NCBI GenBank assembly: GCA_947631545.1
Contig: CANRLS010000006.1
Coordinates: 1 to 54,216, forward strand
DNA length: 54,216 bases
Direction of reading: 5' to 3'
Source: an uncultured Atopobiaceae bacterium
GTDB lineage: Bacteria > Actinomycetota > Coriobacteriia > Coriobacteriales > Atopobiaceae
A model generated the notes under the pieces. It was not told the origin of the DNA and did no database searches. It saw only the letters and a program-made list of their open reading frames with translations. Positions within the stretch are counted from its first letter, which is position 1; each line of letters opens with the position of its first letter. Of this stretch, positions 7,874 to 19,455 are shown in pieces. A program made the position numbers and the translations under genes.

Positions 7874-9696
7874 TCTTCGACCCTCCCGCGCCTGAAGATG
7901 CCGTAGCCATAGTGGTCGCAGCGAAGGCAGCGCCCGCATTCCTGCGCCGCCTCCTCGTCCGACATGCAGAGCTCCATGAGCTCGAAATCCCTCTTGCGCT
8001 CCTCCGCGGGCCGCTCCTTGGGCTCCACGCGCCCGCACTGGGCCATGTTCGTGGGCTTGGGGTCGGGGATGCGCACGTCGGTGCCGATGGGGTGGCGGTA
8101 GCCCAGGAACTCGTCGATGTTGGCGGCCGCCACCTTTCCGCCGGCGATGGCCCTGATCACGGTCGCGGGACCGGTCACGCAGTCGCCGCCGGCGAAGACG
8201 TTGCCCGCCACCTCGATGTAGGTGGCCTCGTCGGCCACGATGCGATCGCGGTTGGTGGGATAGCCCGCCCGGGCGAAGGGATCGCTCTCGATGGCCTGGC
8301 CGATCGCGATGAGGGCGATGTCGCAGGGCACGACCTCCTGCGGCGCGTCGGCGTTGCGAGGCGCCGGGCGCCCCCACTTGAAGGGACCGATGACCTGCGG
8401 CTGCACCAGCACGCCGGTGAGCTTCCCATCCTCGCCGACGAAGCCCACGGGGGCCATGAGCTCCATGACCTCGCAGCCCTCCGCCTGGGCACCGGCGATC
8501 TCCTCGGGGAGCGCCGTCATGTCGTCGATGCGGCGGCGATAGACGATGTTCACCTCGCGAGCGCCCAAGCGCACCGCGGTGCGGGCGCAGTCCATGGCGA
8601 CGTTGCCGCCGCCGATGACCGCGACGCTCTTGCCGGTGAAGTCGGGCCGCTTGAGCTCGCCGCAGTCGCGGAGCAGCTCCACGGCGCTGATGACGCCGTC
8701 CAAGTCCTCGCCCTCGGCGCCGAGCGAGCGGTCGAGGTGGGCGCCGATGGAGATGAACACGGCGTCGTAGTCGCTCTGCAGGTCCTCGATCCGCACGTCC
8801 TTGCCCACAGCGACGTCGCATTCGACCTCTACGCCGAGCGACTCGATGACGGCCATCTCGTCATCCAGCACCTTCTGGGGCAGGCGGTAGTCGGGGATGC
8901 CGTAGCGGAGCATGCCGCCGAGCCTCTCGCGCTGCTCGAAGACCTTCACGGTATGGCCCATGAGGGCGAGGTAGTAGGCGCAGGTCATGCCGCCGGGGCC
9001 GCCGCCCACGATGGCGATGCGCTTTCCCGTCGCCTCCGCCTTCTCTGGCGGCGGCACGTGGCCCGCATGGTCGACGGCATAGCGCTTGAGGGTGCGGATG
9101 CCGATGGGCGCGTCGATCGAGCCCCTGCGGCAGCGATCCTCGCAGGGATGCTCGCAGATGTAGGCGCAGACGCTCGGGAACGGGTTGTCCTTGCGAATCT
9201 GCCGCACGGCGTCGTCGGGCCTGCCGTCCTCGATGCAGGCGATGTAGCCGGGGATGTCCACGTGCGCCGGGCAGAGCGCGACGCAGGGGACTGGCAGCTC
9301 CAGATGGGCCAGGCAGCGGTTCTCGTGGACGTGCGAGAGGTAGTCGTCCTTGAAGCCGCGGAGCCCCTCCAAGACCATGCGGGCGGCTTCGGCGCCGATG
9401 GCGCAGTCGCTCGTGATCCGGATGTCCTCCGCGGTCCTCTCGATGAGGTCCACCGTCGCCTCTGTGGCGCGCCCCTCGACGACGTCGTCCAGAAGGCCCT
9501 CGAGCACGTCGAGACCCACATGGCAGGGCACGCACTTTCCGCAGCTCTGCGCCTTGCAGAGCGCGAGGAATGCCCGGGCCATGGAGACGGGGCAAAGCCC
9601 CGGCTGGCTCACGGACACCCTCCGTTCCAAGTCCTCGTAGAGGCTTTGGACGGTTTCGAGCGCCTGATCCTTGGCAGGCAGCACGAGTCTCGCCAT
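7867..9696 (-). CDS. Hydrogenase partner: NuoF-type Fe-S domain fused to a GltD/NfnB-like NAD(P)H oxidoreductase
   Basis: This 609-residue protein is a domain fusion. Residues 1-125 resemble only the C-terminal iron-sulfur part of NuoF/HydB (SCGKCVPCHVG, Cys52, 55, 58 and a later Cys98). The FMN/NADH-binding part of NuoF is absent. Residues about 128-600 are a glutamate-synthase-small-subunit-like flavoprotein: a Cys-rich N-terminal cluster region, an FAD motif at 226-236 (IAIVGGGPGGM), a second dinucleotide motif VIGGGNVAMD at about 360 followed by VYRRR, and an ending with CGRCLRCDHY. The Arg pair after the second fold suggests NADPH. The gene overlaps hydA and likely supplies its electrons. 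The start has GGGGAG upstream. Confidence 0.88.
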   Translation of the reverse strand: MARLVLPAKDQALETVQSLYEDLERRVSVSQPGLCPVSMARAFLALCKAQSCGKCVPCHVGLDVLEGLLDDVVEGRATEATVDLIERTAEDIRITSDCAIGAEAARMVLEGLRGFKDDYLSHVHENRCLAHLELPVPCVALCPAHVDIPGYIACIEDGRPDDAVRQIRKDNPFPSVCAYICEHPCEDRCRRGSIDAPIGIRTLKRYAVDHAGHVPPPEKAEATGKRIAIVGGGPGGMTCAYYLALMGHTVKVFEQRERLGGMLRYGIPDYRLPQKVLDDEMAVIESLGVEVECDVAVGKDVRIEDLQSDYDAVFISIGAHLDRSLGAEGEDLDGVISAVELLRDCGELKRPDFTGKSVAVIGGGNVAMDCARTAVRLGAREVNIVYRRRIDDMTALPEEIAGAQAEGCEVMELMAPVGFVGEDGKLTGVLVQPQVIGPFKWGRPAPRNADAPQEVVPCDIALIAIGQAIESDPFARAGYPTNRDRIVADEATYIEVAGNVFAGGDCVTGPATVIRAIAGGKVAAANIDEFLGYRHPIGTDVRIPDPKPTNMAQCGRVEPKERPAEERKRDFELMELCMSDEEAAQECGRCLRCDHYGYGIFRRGRVEEW

Positions 9697-9761
9697 CTCT
9701 CCCCTTTCGTTGAAGCCGGATCCACCTCCGGCCCTCTCTCCTGCTGCGAGGATATACGAGG

Positions 9762-9793
9762 AAGGCCCGCCGCTGGACTGCGACGGGCCCTTT
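9762..9793 (-). terminator. Terminator after rsfS
   Basis: On the minus strand an A-flanked hairpin with a stem of about 10-12 bp (9780-9791 with 9762-9773), a 6-nt loop and a trailing TT lies 31 bp beyond the rsfS stop codon and before the hydrogenase operon. A/T-flanked arms make it look active on both strands. Confidence 0.6.
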
Positions 9794-9823
9794 CACGAAT
9801 TCTCGCTCTTGGAACCGAGCGCG

Positions 9824-10201
9824 CTATGCGCCCTCCGCCCCTCCTTCGCCCTCGAGGCCGAAGGCGATCCTCGGGGCGTCGCCCCAGAGCCGCTCGAGGC
9901 GGTAGTAGTCGCGGATCTCCTCCTGGAAGATGTGCACGACCACCGTCCCGTAGTCGAGGAGCACCCACTTCAGGCCCTCGCGGCCCTCCACCGAGATCGG
10001 GCGCTCGCCCAGCTCCTCGCGCGCCCGCTCGATGACGCGGTCGATGACGGCATCGGCCTGGCGCGGGTTCGCCGCCGTCGCGATGACGAAGAAGTCCGCG
10101 ACGTCCGAGAGGGACCTCAGGTCGAGCGTGACGATCTCCCGAGCCTTGCGGTCGTCGATGGCCGTCGCGATCGAGCGGGCCAGATCGAGGGGCTCTGCCA
10201 T
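9824..10201 (-). CDS. rsfS: Ribosomal silencing factor RsfS
   Basis: RsfS binds ribosomal protein L14 and blocks subunit joining when nutrients are short. The 125-residue protein has the family core: VTLDLRSLSDVADFFVIATA, GLKWVLLDYG and VVHIF, then DYYRLERLWGDA. I prefer the ATG at 10201, because AAGGA sits 7 nt before it; a GTG two codons upstream is too close to that site. It is the last gene of the obgE-proB-proA-nadD-yqeK series, the common neighbourhood of rsfS. Confidence 0.94.
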   Translation of the reverse strand: MAEPLDLARSIATAIDDRKAREIVTLDLRSLSDVADFFVIATAANPRQADAVIDRVIERAREELGERPISVEGREGLKWVLLDYGTVVVHIFQEEIRDYYRLERLWGDAPRIAFGLEGEGGAEGA

Positions 10202-10228
10202 ATCCACGTCCTTCCGGGCCCTAGGGGC

Positions 10229-10834
10229 CTACTCGGAGTTCGTCACGTAGCCGAAGTCCGCCACGATGGCCTTCACCGTGGCCAGGGAGGTGGCATCGGC
10301 CTTGTCGGTCGTGCTCGCCGATATCGAGTAGATGTAGTCGCCGATGAGGATGTACTTGGTCTCGGACGTGATGGTGCCGCTGTCGTTGGGATAGCTGAAC
10401 TCGTACTCGACGATGGTCGCGTCGCCATCGTGCGTGATCGACTTCCCCTTGACGTCGGCGTTCTCGAACGTCTGCGAGAGCGAATCGTCGAAGTACTGGT
10501 AGATCCGCTCATCGGAGGAATCGGGATTGATGGGGAGCGTCGACGTCGTGCTGCTGGCGGCCACCTGGGCCGTCGGATCGGCGTTCACGTCGTCCGGGCT
10601 CACGAGCGCCGCCCGGTAGGTCGCGCCCTCGGAGGCCTTGTCCACGGTCTGATCGTCCTCCACGCCCTGGAACTGCCAGCTCGCCGGGAAGTCGAGCTTC
10701 GCGTAGCCCGACTCGCCCTCGATGCCGATGCGCACGCTCTGGTCGAGCGTGAGACCCACCGTCGAGGAGCATCCGGCGAGTGCGACGGCGGCGCAGGCGA
10801 TGCCGGCGCAGAGGATCTTCTTGAAACGTCCCAT
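10229..10834 (-). CDS. Secreted lipoprotein of unknown function
   Basis: A signal peptide ends in the lipobox LAGC (lipidated Cys22), followed by about 180 extracytoplasmic residues with no recognised domain. The mature part contains a Ser/Thr-rich stretch and a C-terminal half reminiscent of small lipoproteins that take up a beta-rich fold (DSGTITSETKYILIGDYIYSIS). It stands between yqeK and rsfS, where related bacteria often have a LytR-CpsA-Psr cell wall gene; I see no such domain here. AGGGAA precedes the ATG. Function unknown. Confidence 0.82.
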   Translation of the reverse strand: MGRFKKILCAGIACAAVALAGCSSTVGLTLDQSVRIGIEGESGYAKLDFPASWQFQGVEDDQTVDKASEGATYRAALVSPDDVNADPTAQVAASSTTSTLPINPDSSDERIYQYFDDSLSQTFENADVKGKSITHDGDATIVEYEFSYPNDSGTITSETKYILIGDYIYSISASTTDKADATSLATVKAIVADFGYVTNSE

Positions 10835-10916
10835 CAGTTTCCCTTCTCAAGAGACGTCTTGCAGAGAACCAGTCATCTCCTACCCATATGGGGCGCTTCG
10901 CCGCAGCGGGGCCGCC

Positions 10917-11585
10917 CTACGGTCGGGCGTCGGCGCCCGAGAGCCCCGCGACCACCTCGTTGTAGATCTCCACCGTCTTCGGATAGAGGTGGCGGGAGGT
11001 GTCGATGACGTAGGCGATGCCGTCGCGGAAGGCCCGCCACCAGAGCTCGAAGAGCGACGCCTTCCCCACCATGGCCCGCTGCGCCTCCAGCGCCTCGACG
11101 CGACCGCGCGTGGGCTCGATGCCGTCCGCGACGAAGAGGACCATGTCGAGAGGGCTCATGTCAGAGGCGCCGAGGGTGTGGCGCGAGATGGCCTGGAGGA
11201 CCTCGTCCGTGAGCCATGGATAGCGCTCGGGGAGCGTCACTTTGGCCATGGGCCCGTGGAGAAGGGGGGCGACGAGCGAAAGGTCCTCCGAGAAGCCGTC
11301 TTGGAGGCCCGCTTCGCGCGCGATGGCCACCAGATCGGCATCGTCGGTCGCCTTCTCCCAGTCGTGGAGGATGCCCGCGATGCGCGCCGGATACGGGTCG
11401 AGCCCGTAGACGCGCGCCAAGCGCTCGGCCTCCCGGCCCACCGAGAGCGAATGGGCGAGGCGCCTCGGCTTATGGGCGAGATGGCGCGAGAGGTCGGCTT
11501 CGAGGGCGCGGATCCGCTCCCGCTCGCCCTCCGTGAAGGCCTCGTCGCCCGGATCCGAGCGCGCGATGTCGACGCGGGGGCTCAC
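10917..11585 (-). CDS. yqeK: YqeK-like HD-domain nucleotide hydrolase
   Basis: Members of this family hydrolyse diadenosine tetraphosphate symmetrically to ADP. The 222-residue product has the HD-superfamily His in RRLAHSLSVG, the metal-binding pair in GILHDWEKA, the LLHGPMAK segment, and the characteristic AISRHTLG and MVLFVADGIEPTR motifs. The start is the GTG at 11585, which overlaps the nadD stop codon as GTGA. nadD-yqeK is the usual order, and the two are often fused in other bacteria. Confidence 0.9.
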   Translation of the reverse strand: MSPRVDIARSDPGDEAFTEGERERIRALEADLSRHLAHKPRRLAHSLSVGREAERLARVYGLDPYPARIAGILHDWEKATDDADLVAIAREAGLQDGFSEDLSLVAPLLHGPMAKVTLPERYPWLTDEVLQAISRHTLGASDMSPLDMVLFVADGIEPTRGRVEALEAQRAMVGKASLFELWWRAFRDGIAYVIDTSRHLYPKTVEIYNEVVAGLSGADARP

Positions 11586-12301
11586 GAGGCCCCCTCGCCC
11601 CAGGGAGCCGCCTCTTCGCCCGCCTGTGCGTAGAGCCCGTGCTTCTCGATGTAGCCGATGACGGAATCCTTGGTGAGGTAGCGGATGGACTGGCCGCTCG
11701 AGGCGCGCTCCCTCAGATAGGAGGACGAGATGGCGAGCGCCGGCACCTCCAGGTAGCGCACATCGAACCCGATGCCGGACCCGTCGATGGCGGCCTTGGC
11801 CCATTCGAGGTCGTAGCCGGGGCGCGTGGCGCCCACGAGCGTCGCCATCGTGGCGATGGTCCCGGCATCGTGCCAGCTCACGATGTCGATGATGGCATCG
11901 GCGCCGGTGATGAAGTAGAGCTCGACGCCCTCGGGCAGACGGCGACGGAGCTCTTTCAGCGTATCGGCGGTGTAGGTGATGCCCTCGCGCTCGATCTCGA
12001 GCCGGCTCGCCACGAACCCGGGGTTGTCGGCCGTGGCGAGGAGCGTCATGGCGAAGCGGTCCTCGGCCGACGACACGTGCCGCCCCTGCTTGAACGCCGG
12101 GGAGCCCGCGGGCATGAAGAGGACGAGGTCGAGTCCCAGATCGTCCATGGCCTGCTGGGCGGTGACGAGGTGGCCGTTGTGGATCGGGTCGAAGGTGCCG
12201 CCCATGATGCCCAGACGCGCGGGCCTTCCCGAGGCGGCGCGAACGCCGAGGAGCCCTTCCCAGCTCTCGCGAACCGGCACCTCGGACGCTCCCCCGCTCA
12301 T
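11582..12301 (-). CDS. nadD: Nicotinate-nucleotide adenylyltransferase
   Basis: NadD converts nicotinate mononucleotide and ATP to deamido-NAD, the step before NAD synthetase. The 239-residue protein shows the nucleotidyltransferase motif GGTFDPIHNGH at about residues 34-44, a central FITGADA, and the C-terminal ISSSYLRER. About 27 residues precede the conserved core, so the true start could be slightly downstream. It lies 24 bp after proA and is coupled to yqeK by overlapping codons. Confidence 0.94.
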   Translation of the reverse strand: MSGGASEVPVRESWEGLLGVRAASGRPARLGIMGGTFDPIHNGHLVTAQQAMDDLGLDLVLFMPAGSPAFKQGRHVSSAEDRFAMTLLATADNPGFVASRLEIEREGITYTADTLKELRRRLPEGVELYFITGADAIIDIVSWHDAGTIATMATLVGATRPGYDLEWAKAAIDGSGIGFDVRYLEVPALAISSSYLRERASSGQSIRYLTKDSVIGYIEKHGLYAQAGEEAAPWGEGAS

Positions 12302-12325
12302 GCCCTCAGCCGCCCCTTCGCCTCG

Positions 12326-13582
12326 TCAGCGCGTCTGGCCGTCGCCGCGCACCAGGTACTTCGAGGTCGTGAGCTCCGCGGCCCCCATCGGCCCTCTGGC
12401 ATGGAGCTTCTGCGTGGAGATGCCGATCTCGGCCCCGAGGCCGAAGACGCCCCCGTCGGTGAAGCGGGTGGACGCGTTCACGTAGACCGCCGCCGCGTCC
12501 ACGTCCGCGAGGAAGCGCTCCGCGAGGGCGTACTCCGAGGTGACGATGGCCTCCGAGTGGTGCGTCCCGTAGCGGTTGATGTGGGCGATGGCCTCGTCGG
12601 CCCCCGAGACGCACTTGACGCTCATCTTGAGGTCCAGATACTCGGTGGCCCAATCCTCATCCGTCGCCTCCCCCATCGCGATGCCCAGATCCCTGGCGAC
12701 GCGACGCGCCAGGTCATCGCCGACGAGCTCGACGCCCCTGCCCGAAAGGGCCGGGAGCACGGCTCCCAGGAGGCCCTCCGCCGCCGAGGCGTCCACGAGC
12801 AGGCTCTCGGCCGCGTTGCAGACGCCCGGCCTCTGGCACTTGGCGTTCACGACGATGTCCCTCGCCATCGCGGGGTCTGCGCTTTCGGTGAGGTAGATGT
12901 GGCAGTTGCCCGTTCCGGTCTCGATGACGGGAACCGTGGACTCCCGCACGCAGGTGGCGATGAGCCCTGCCCCGCCCCTGGGCACGAGCGCGTCGACGAT
13001 GCCCGTGGCGTGCATGAGCTCCACGGCATCGGCGCGATCCTCGGAGGCGATGAGCTGGATGAGCTCCGGATCCATGCCCGCCTTGGCCACGCCGGAGCGG
13101 CAGGCGGCCGCGATCGCCGCGCAGCTCTCCCTCGCCGCCGACCCGCCTCTCAGCACGCAGGCGTTCCCCGACCTGAGGCAGAGGGCGATGGAATCGGCGG
13201 TGACGTTGGGCCGGGCCTCGTAGACGATGGCGACGACGCCCAGGGGCACGCTCACCTTCTCGAGCCGAAGGCCGTTCGGAAGGGTCGAGCCGCCCAGGAC
13301 GACGCCGACGGGATCGGGCTGGTCGGCCACGGCGAGCATGGCATCGACGATGCCCTTCACGCGGCTCTCGTCGAGGAGCAGCCGATCGAGGAGCGGGGCG
13401 GGAAGGCCGTCCTCGCGGCCGCGGGCCATGTCGCGGTAATTGGCCTCGACGATGGCCCCCATCGCCTGGGAGACGGCCTCGGCGGCCGACCTGATGGCCT
13501 GGGAGCGATCGCCTGCCCCCGCCCTCGCGAGCGATGGGGCGGCGTTTTTGGCGAGCTTCGCCCTCTCGATGGCTTCGCCCAT
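12326..13582 (-). CDS. proA: Gamma-glutamyl phosphate reductase
   Basis: ProA reduces gamma-glutamyl phosphate to glutamate semialdehyde in proline synthesis. The 418-residue protein belongs to the aldehyde dehydrogenase superfamily. YEARPNVTADS, LRGGSAA and the active-site region AKCQRPGVCNAAE with the catalytic Cys are all present. The ATG at 13582 has GGGAGGGG upstream at ideal spacing and gives the usual family length; an ATG 14 codons upstream has no such site. proB precedes it by 91 bp. Confidence 0.96.
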   Translation of the reverse strand: MGEAIERAKLAKNAAPSLARAGAGDRSQAIRSAAEAVSQAMGAIVEANYRDMARGREDGLPAPLLDRLLLDESRVKGIVDAMLAVADQPDPVGVVLGGSTLPNGLRLEKVSVPLGVVAIVYEARPNVTADSIALCLRSGNACVLRGGSAARESCAAIAAACRSGVAKAGMDPELIQLIASEDRADAVELMHATGIVDALVPRGGAGLIATCVRESTVPVIETGTGNCHIYLTESADPAMARDIVVNAKCQRPGVCNAAESLLVDASAAEGLLGAVLPALSGRGVELVGDDLARRVARDLGIAMGEATDEDWATEYLDLKMSVKCVSGADEAIAHINRYGTHHSEAIVTSEYALAERFLADVDAAAVYVNASTRFTDGGVFGLGAEIGISTQKLHARGPMGAAELTTSKYLVRGDGQTR

Positions 13583-13673
13583 GGCAGATCCCCTCCCATT
13601 CGATGCGGACCGCGCCTTAGCCACAGTCTACGCCCGCGTGCCGAGGAGAATCGGCGCAGCGCGGCGGGGCCGC

Positions 13674-16574
<2,901 letters not shown>

Positions 16575-16627
16575 GTCCTACCTGCCTCTCGAGGGGGGCT
16601 TGAGCCCCGATGCCCTTCTTGTACGGC

Positions 16628-16939
16628 CTACGCAGCCGGAAGCTTCACGATCTCCACCGCGCAGAGGTTCTGGCGATGGCCCTTGAGCCGGTGATAGCGC
16701 TTGCGCTTGTGGAACTTGAAGACGATCTTCTTCTTGTCCTTGTGGTGGTCGAGCACCTTGGCGGTCGCGGTCTTGCCCTCGAGCGCGTCGGGCGATGCCA
16801 CGGTGGTCGAGCCGTCGCTTATGAGCAGGACGGGGAACTCGACCTCGTCCCCGGGCTCGGCCGCGAGCTTCTCGACGTCGATGACGTCGCCCTCGCTCAC
16901 GCGGTACTGCTTGCCGCCGGTCTTAACGATTGCGTACAT
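16628..16939 (-). CDS. rplU: 50S ribosomal protein L21
   Basis: L21 binds 23S rRNA in the large subunit. The 103-residue product starts MYAIVKTGGKQYRVSEGD and ends with the RNA-binding stretch FKFHKRKRYHRLKGHRQ. GGAGG lies 8 nt before the ATG. It is the first gene of the rplU-rpmA transcript. Confidence 0.97.
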   Translation of the reverse strand: MYAIVKTGGKQYRVSEGDVIDVEKLAAEPGDEVEFPVLLISDGSTTVASPDALEGKTATAKVLDHHKDKKKIVFKFHKRKRYHRLKGHRQNLCAVEIVKLPAA

Positions 16940-16978
16940 GACTGTGTCCTCCGATGCCGTCTATTCACGCAAACGCCA

Positions 16979-17007
16979 ATGATAGGGATGGCGTTCCCGC
17001 ACGTCAA
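16979..17007 (-). promoter_or_regulatory. Promoter of rplU-rpmA
   Basis: TTGACG (17002-17007) and TATCAT (16979-16984) are separated by exactly 17 bp on the minus strand, 39 bp before the rplU ATG. This is the best sigma-70-type promoter in the window and predicts a short leader of about 30 nt. Confidence 0.72.
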
Positions 17008-17061
17008 CGCGCAGATCCGACCGATCGTCGGGGGCAGGGCCGCGCGAGCCGCCCTCCCGGC

Positions 17062-18141
17062 CTAGGCGCCCGCCTCCAGGGCCCCGTCCGCGCCGAACTC
17101 CACGTAGCCCGGATCCGGGGCCGGCTCGGTCTCGGTGAGGCCGGACCGCTCCCTTAGGGCGCTCAGGCGCTCCTGGATCGAACGCTTCGGCTGCGAATAC
17201 GTGGCGTCGGGGCCCACCTTGACCACATCGCCCGTGAGCGCGCCCACGCGCTCGGAGATCTGGTCCGCGGCGCCCTTGGCCGCATCGACGATGCCGCCCA
17301 GGCCCTCGCCCCAGATCCCCTTGCCCTCGAAGTGCGCCACGAGGGCGTTTCCGGTCGCAAGGGCGCCCGCATAGCCCGCGCCGCCGTTGACGAGCCACTT
17401 GAGCCTCGGCACGAAGCGCTCGATGAGCGCTGCCGCGCCGCGGACGCCGAGGCCGAAGAGCAGCACGCCCGCAACCTCGGGGAGCCGCTCGATGGTCATC
17501 TTCTGGTCGTAGACCGACGCGATGTCGAGCGCGAGCTTGAGCTCGTTGGCCGTGACCATGGTGAAGTCGACGATCCCCGGAAGGAATCCGAACGCGCAGA
17601 CGGCCGCGTTGGAGAGCGCCACGGCGCGGATCAGCCCGTCCGCGACGGCGCGCCGGCAGAACGGGAAGTTCGCGGCGAAGGCCACATCGTGCTCCGTGCT
17701 GTCGATGATCCAGTGGCCCACGCGGTCGAGCAGGTCGTCCGCATCGCAGGAGCAGACCCGCTGCGCGACGAGGCCGCCGAAGGTGCAGGCCGGCGCCTCG
17801 GCGGCGGACCGGCCGATCATGAGCGTCGGGACGCCCACCTTGAGCCACGCGGTGCCCGCATCGTGGCAGAGCGTCATCGATCCGCCGCAGAGCACGAGCG
17901 AGATGTCGCAGCCGGGATCGGCCGAGGGGACGGATCCGGGCTCGAGCCGGTTCACCACCACGATCCCCGCCGGCGTTTCGGGGACGAGGGCCCCCTTGAT
18001 CGCTTCGACCACCTCCGGCGGCGTCTGGGGATCGACTCCCACGCTCACCCTGATGGGCTGGCTGCGCTCGCTGTTCGCGTCCTTGGCATCGCCGAAGGCC
18101 TTGAAGAGGTTCGCCACGTTGAAGGCATCAGTCAGCGCCAT
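17062..18141 (-). CDS. DUF697-like protein with two hydrophobic segments
   Basis: The 359-residue protein has a soluble N-terminal half with a nucleotide-fold look (DISLVLCGGS, LKVGVPTLMIG) and a conserved hydrophobic region (FGFLPGIVDFTMVTANELKLALDIA, paraphrased by its ends) of the kind seen in DUF697/YcjF-type proteins. A second hydrophobic segment follows at about 225-245. The last 60 residues are charged and probably disordered. It stands alone between rodA and rplU. Its role is unknown; proteins with this domain often associate with membranes and GTPase-like modules. Confidence 0.72.
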   Translation of the reverse strand: MALTDAFNVANLFKAFGDAKDANSERSQPIRVSVGVDPQTPPEVVEAIKGALVPETPAGIVVVNRLEPGSVPSADPGCDISLVLCGGSMTLCHDAGTAWLKVGVPTLMIGRSAAEAPACTFGGLVAQRVCSCDADDLLDRVGHWIIDSTEHDVAFAANFPFCRRAVADGLIRAVALSNAAVCAFGFLPGIVDFTMVTANELKLALDIASVYDQKMTIERLPEVAGVLLFGLGVRGAAALIERFVPRLKWLVNGGAGYAGALATGNALVAHFEGKGIWGEGLGGIVDAAKGAADQISERVGALTGDVVKVGPDATYSQPKRSIQERLSALRERSGLTETEPAPDPGYVEFGADGALEAGA

Positions 18142-18170
18142 GAGTCCCCCATGCCCTTGTCGTCTTCGCC

Positions 18171-18199
18171 CGGCTCCCCCGCGGGAAGGGTCGGAGCCG
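18171..18199 (-). terminator. Inverted repeat after rodA
   Basis: Arms CGGCTCC (18171-18177) and GGAGCCG (18193-18199) with a 15-nt loop lie 22 bp after the rodA stop codon. There is no T-run. It may end the rod-shape operon transcript or be a regulatory site for the gene at 17062-18141. Confidence 0.33.
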
Positions 18200-18220
18200 C
18201 CGAACCACTAGGATAGCGGC

Positions 18221-19441
18221 TCACCCCGACTTGGTGCGGTGGTACCACACCGACTGGACCATCCCCACCGACGCGATCTGCACCACCATCGACGAGGCCC
18301 CGTAGCTGATGAAGGGGAGCGGGATGCCCGTGATGGGCATGATGCCGAGGCACATGCCGATGTTCTCGAGCACCTGGAACGACCACATGGCCACCACGCC
18401 CACGAGGACGAGCTTCGCGAAGGCGTAGTCGACGCCCTGGGCGAGCCGGATGGTGCCGAAGATGAGCCATCCGTAGAGGAAGAGGAGCACGCAGGTGCCG
18501 AGGAAGCCGAACTCCTCGGCGAGGAGCGCGAACGCGAAGTCGGTCTGGGCCTCGGGCAGGAACCCCTGGAGGGCCTGGGTGGCGTTGCCCACCCCCTTGC
18601 CGAGGAAGCCGCCGCTCCCCACGGCGATCATCGACTGCTGGAGGTTGTAGCCGTCGCCCGTGGGATCCACCGAGGGATCGACGAAGACGATGAGGCGGTT
18701 CAGCTGGTAGTCGTGGAGCAGATGCGGCATGCCCTCGGTGAGCGAGCTCCACACCACGAGCGCGATGAAGGCGACCATGAGGCCGATCGTCGTCCATACC
18801 CAGCTCGGCTTGGCGCCCGAGCAGATGATGATCGCGGCGCCGGAGACGAGCACGATGAGGGACGACCCGAGGTCCTGGGTGACCAGGAGCAGGAACGGGA
18901 TCGCCAGGTAGACGCAGAGCTTGAGGTAGTCGTTCAGCTCCTTGATCTTGCCGTGGTAGGAGGCCCCGAGCGCCGCGATGAGGTAGATCGTCACGAGCTT
19001 CATGATCTCGGACGGCTGGATCCTGAGCCCTATGAGCGGTATCTGGATCCAGCCCGTCATGCCGTTCGCGGTGTAGCCGAGCCCGGGGATCATGGGCAGG
19101 AGGAAGAGCGCGATGTCGACGATGAGGAACGCCGTCGTGAAGTTCTGGAAGTCGCGGTAGTCGTAGCGCCAGATGAAGCCGCCGATGGCGAAGCCGAGCG
19201 CGACGCCGATGAGCTGGCGCGGGAGCGACGCCTCGGGGATCGTGAGCGAAGCCGACCACACCACGACGAGCCCGAAGGCGATGAGCGCGATCGCGGGCAG
19301 GAGCGTGGGCAGGTAGAGCTCCTGGACGATCCTCGGCCTTGCGATCGCGCGCGCCTTGGGCGAGAGCGGCGGCGCGCTGGGGCCGATGGGGCGCGCGAGG
19401 TCGCCGAGGGTGCGGGGGCGGGGCGTGTACTTGGACCTCAT
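18221..19441 (-). CDS. rodA: Peptidoglycan glycosyltransferase RodA
   Basis: RodA polymerises lipid II into glycan strands during elongation of rod-shaped cells and works with PBP2. The 406-residue SEDS protein has about ten membrane segments. Family motifs include LRIQPSEIMK, QDLGSSL, the long extracytoplasmic loop with GYNLQQSMIAVGSGG, QTDFAFALLAEEFGF, and PLPFISYG near the end. The ATG at 19441 has GGGAGGG at ideal spacing; the longer frame upstream overlaps mrdA. It lies 14 bp after mrdA. Confidence 0.95.
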   Translation of the reverse strand: MRSKYTPRPRTLGDLARPIGPSAPPLSPKARAIARPRIVQELYLPTLLPAIALIAFGLVVVWSASLTIPEASLPRQLIGVALGFAIGGFIWRYDYRDFQNFTTAFLIVDIALFLLPMIPGLGYTANGMTGWIQIPLIGLRIQPSEIMKLVTIYLIAALGASYHGKIKELNDYLKLCVYLAIPFLLLVTQDLGSSLIVLVSGAAIIICSGAKPSWVWTTIGLMVAFIALVVWSSLTEGMPHLLHDYQLNRLIVFVDPSVDPTGDGYNLQQSMIAVGSGGFLGKGVGNATQALQGFLPEAQTDFAFALLAEEFGFLGTCVLLFLYGWLIFGTIRLAQGVDYAFAKLVLVGVVAMWSFQVLENIGMCLGIMPITGIPLPFISYGASSMVVQIASVGMVQSVWYHRTKSG

Positions 19442-19455
19442 GCTGCCGCCCTCCC

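Noticed and set aside
5828-10035. Plus-strand open frames of 692 and 707 codons
   Set aside because: Both are antisense to the hydrogenase genes, which have complete catalytic and cluster motifs.
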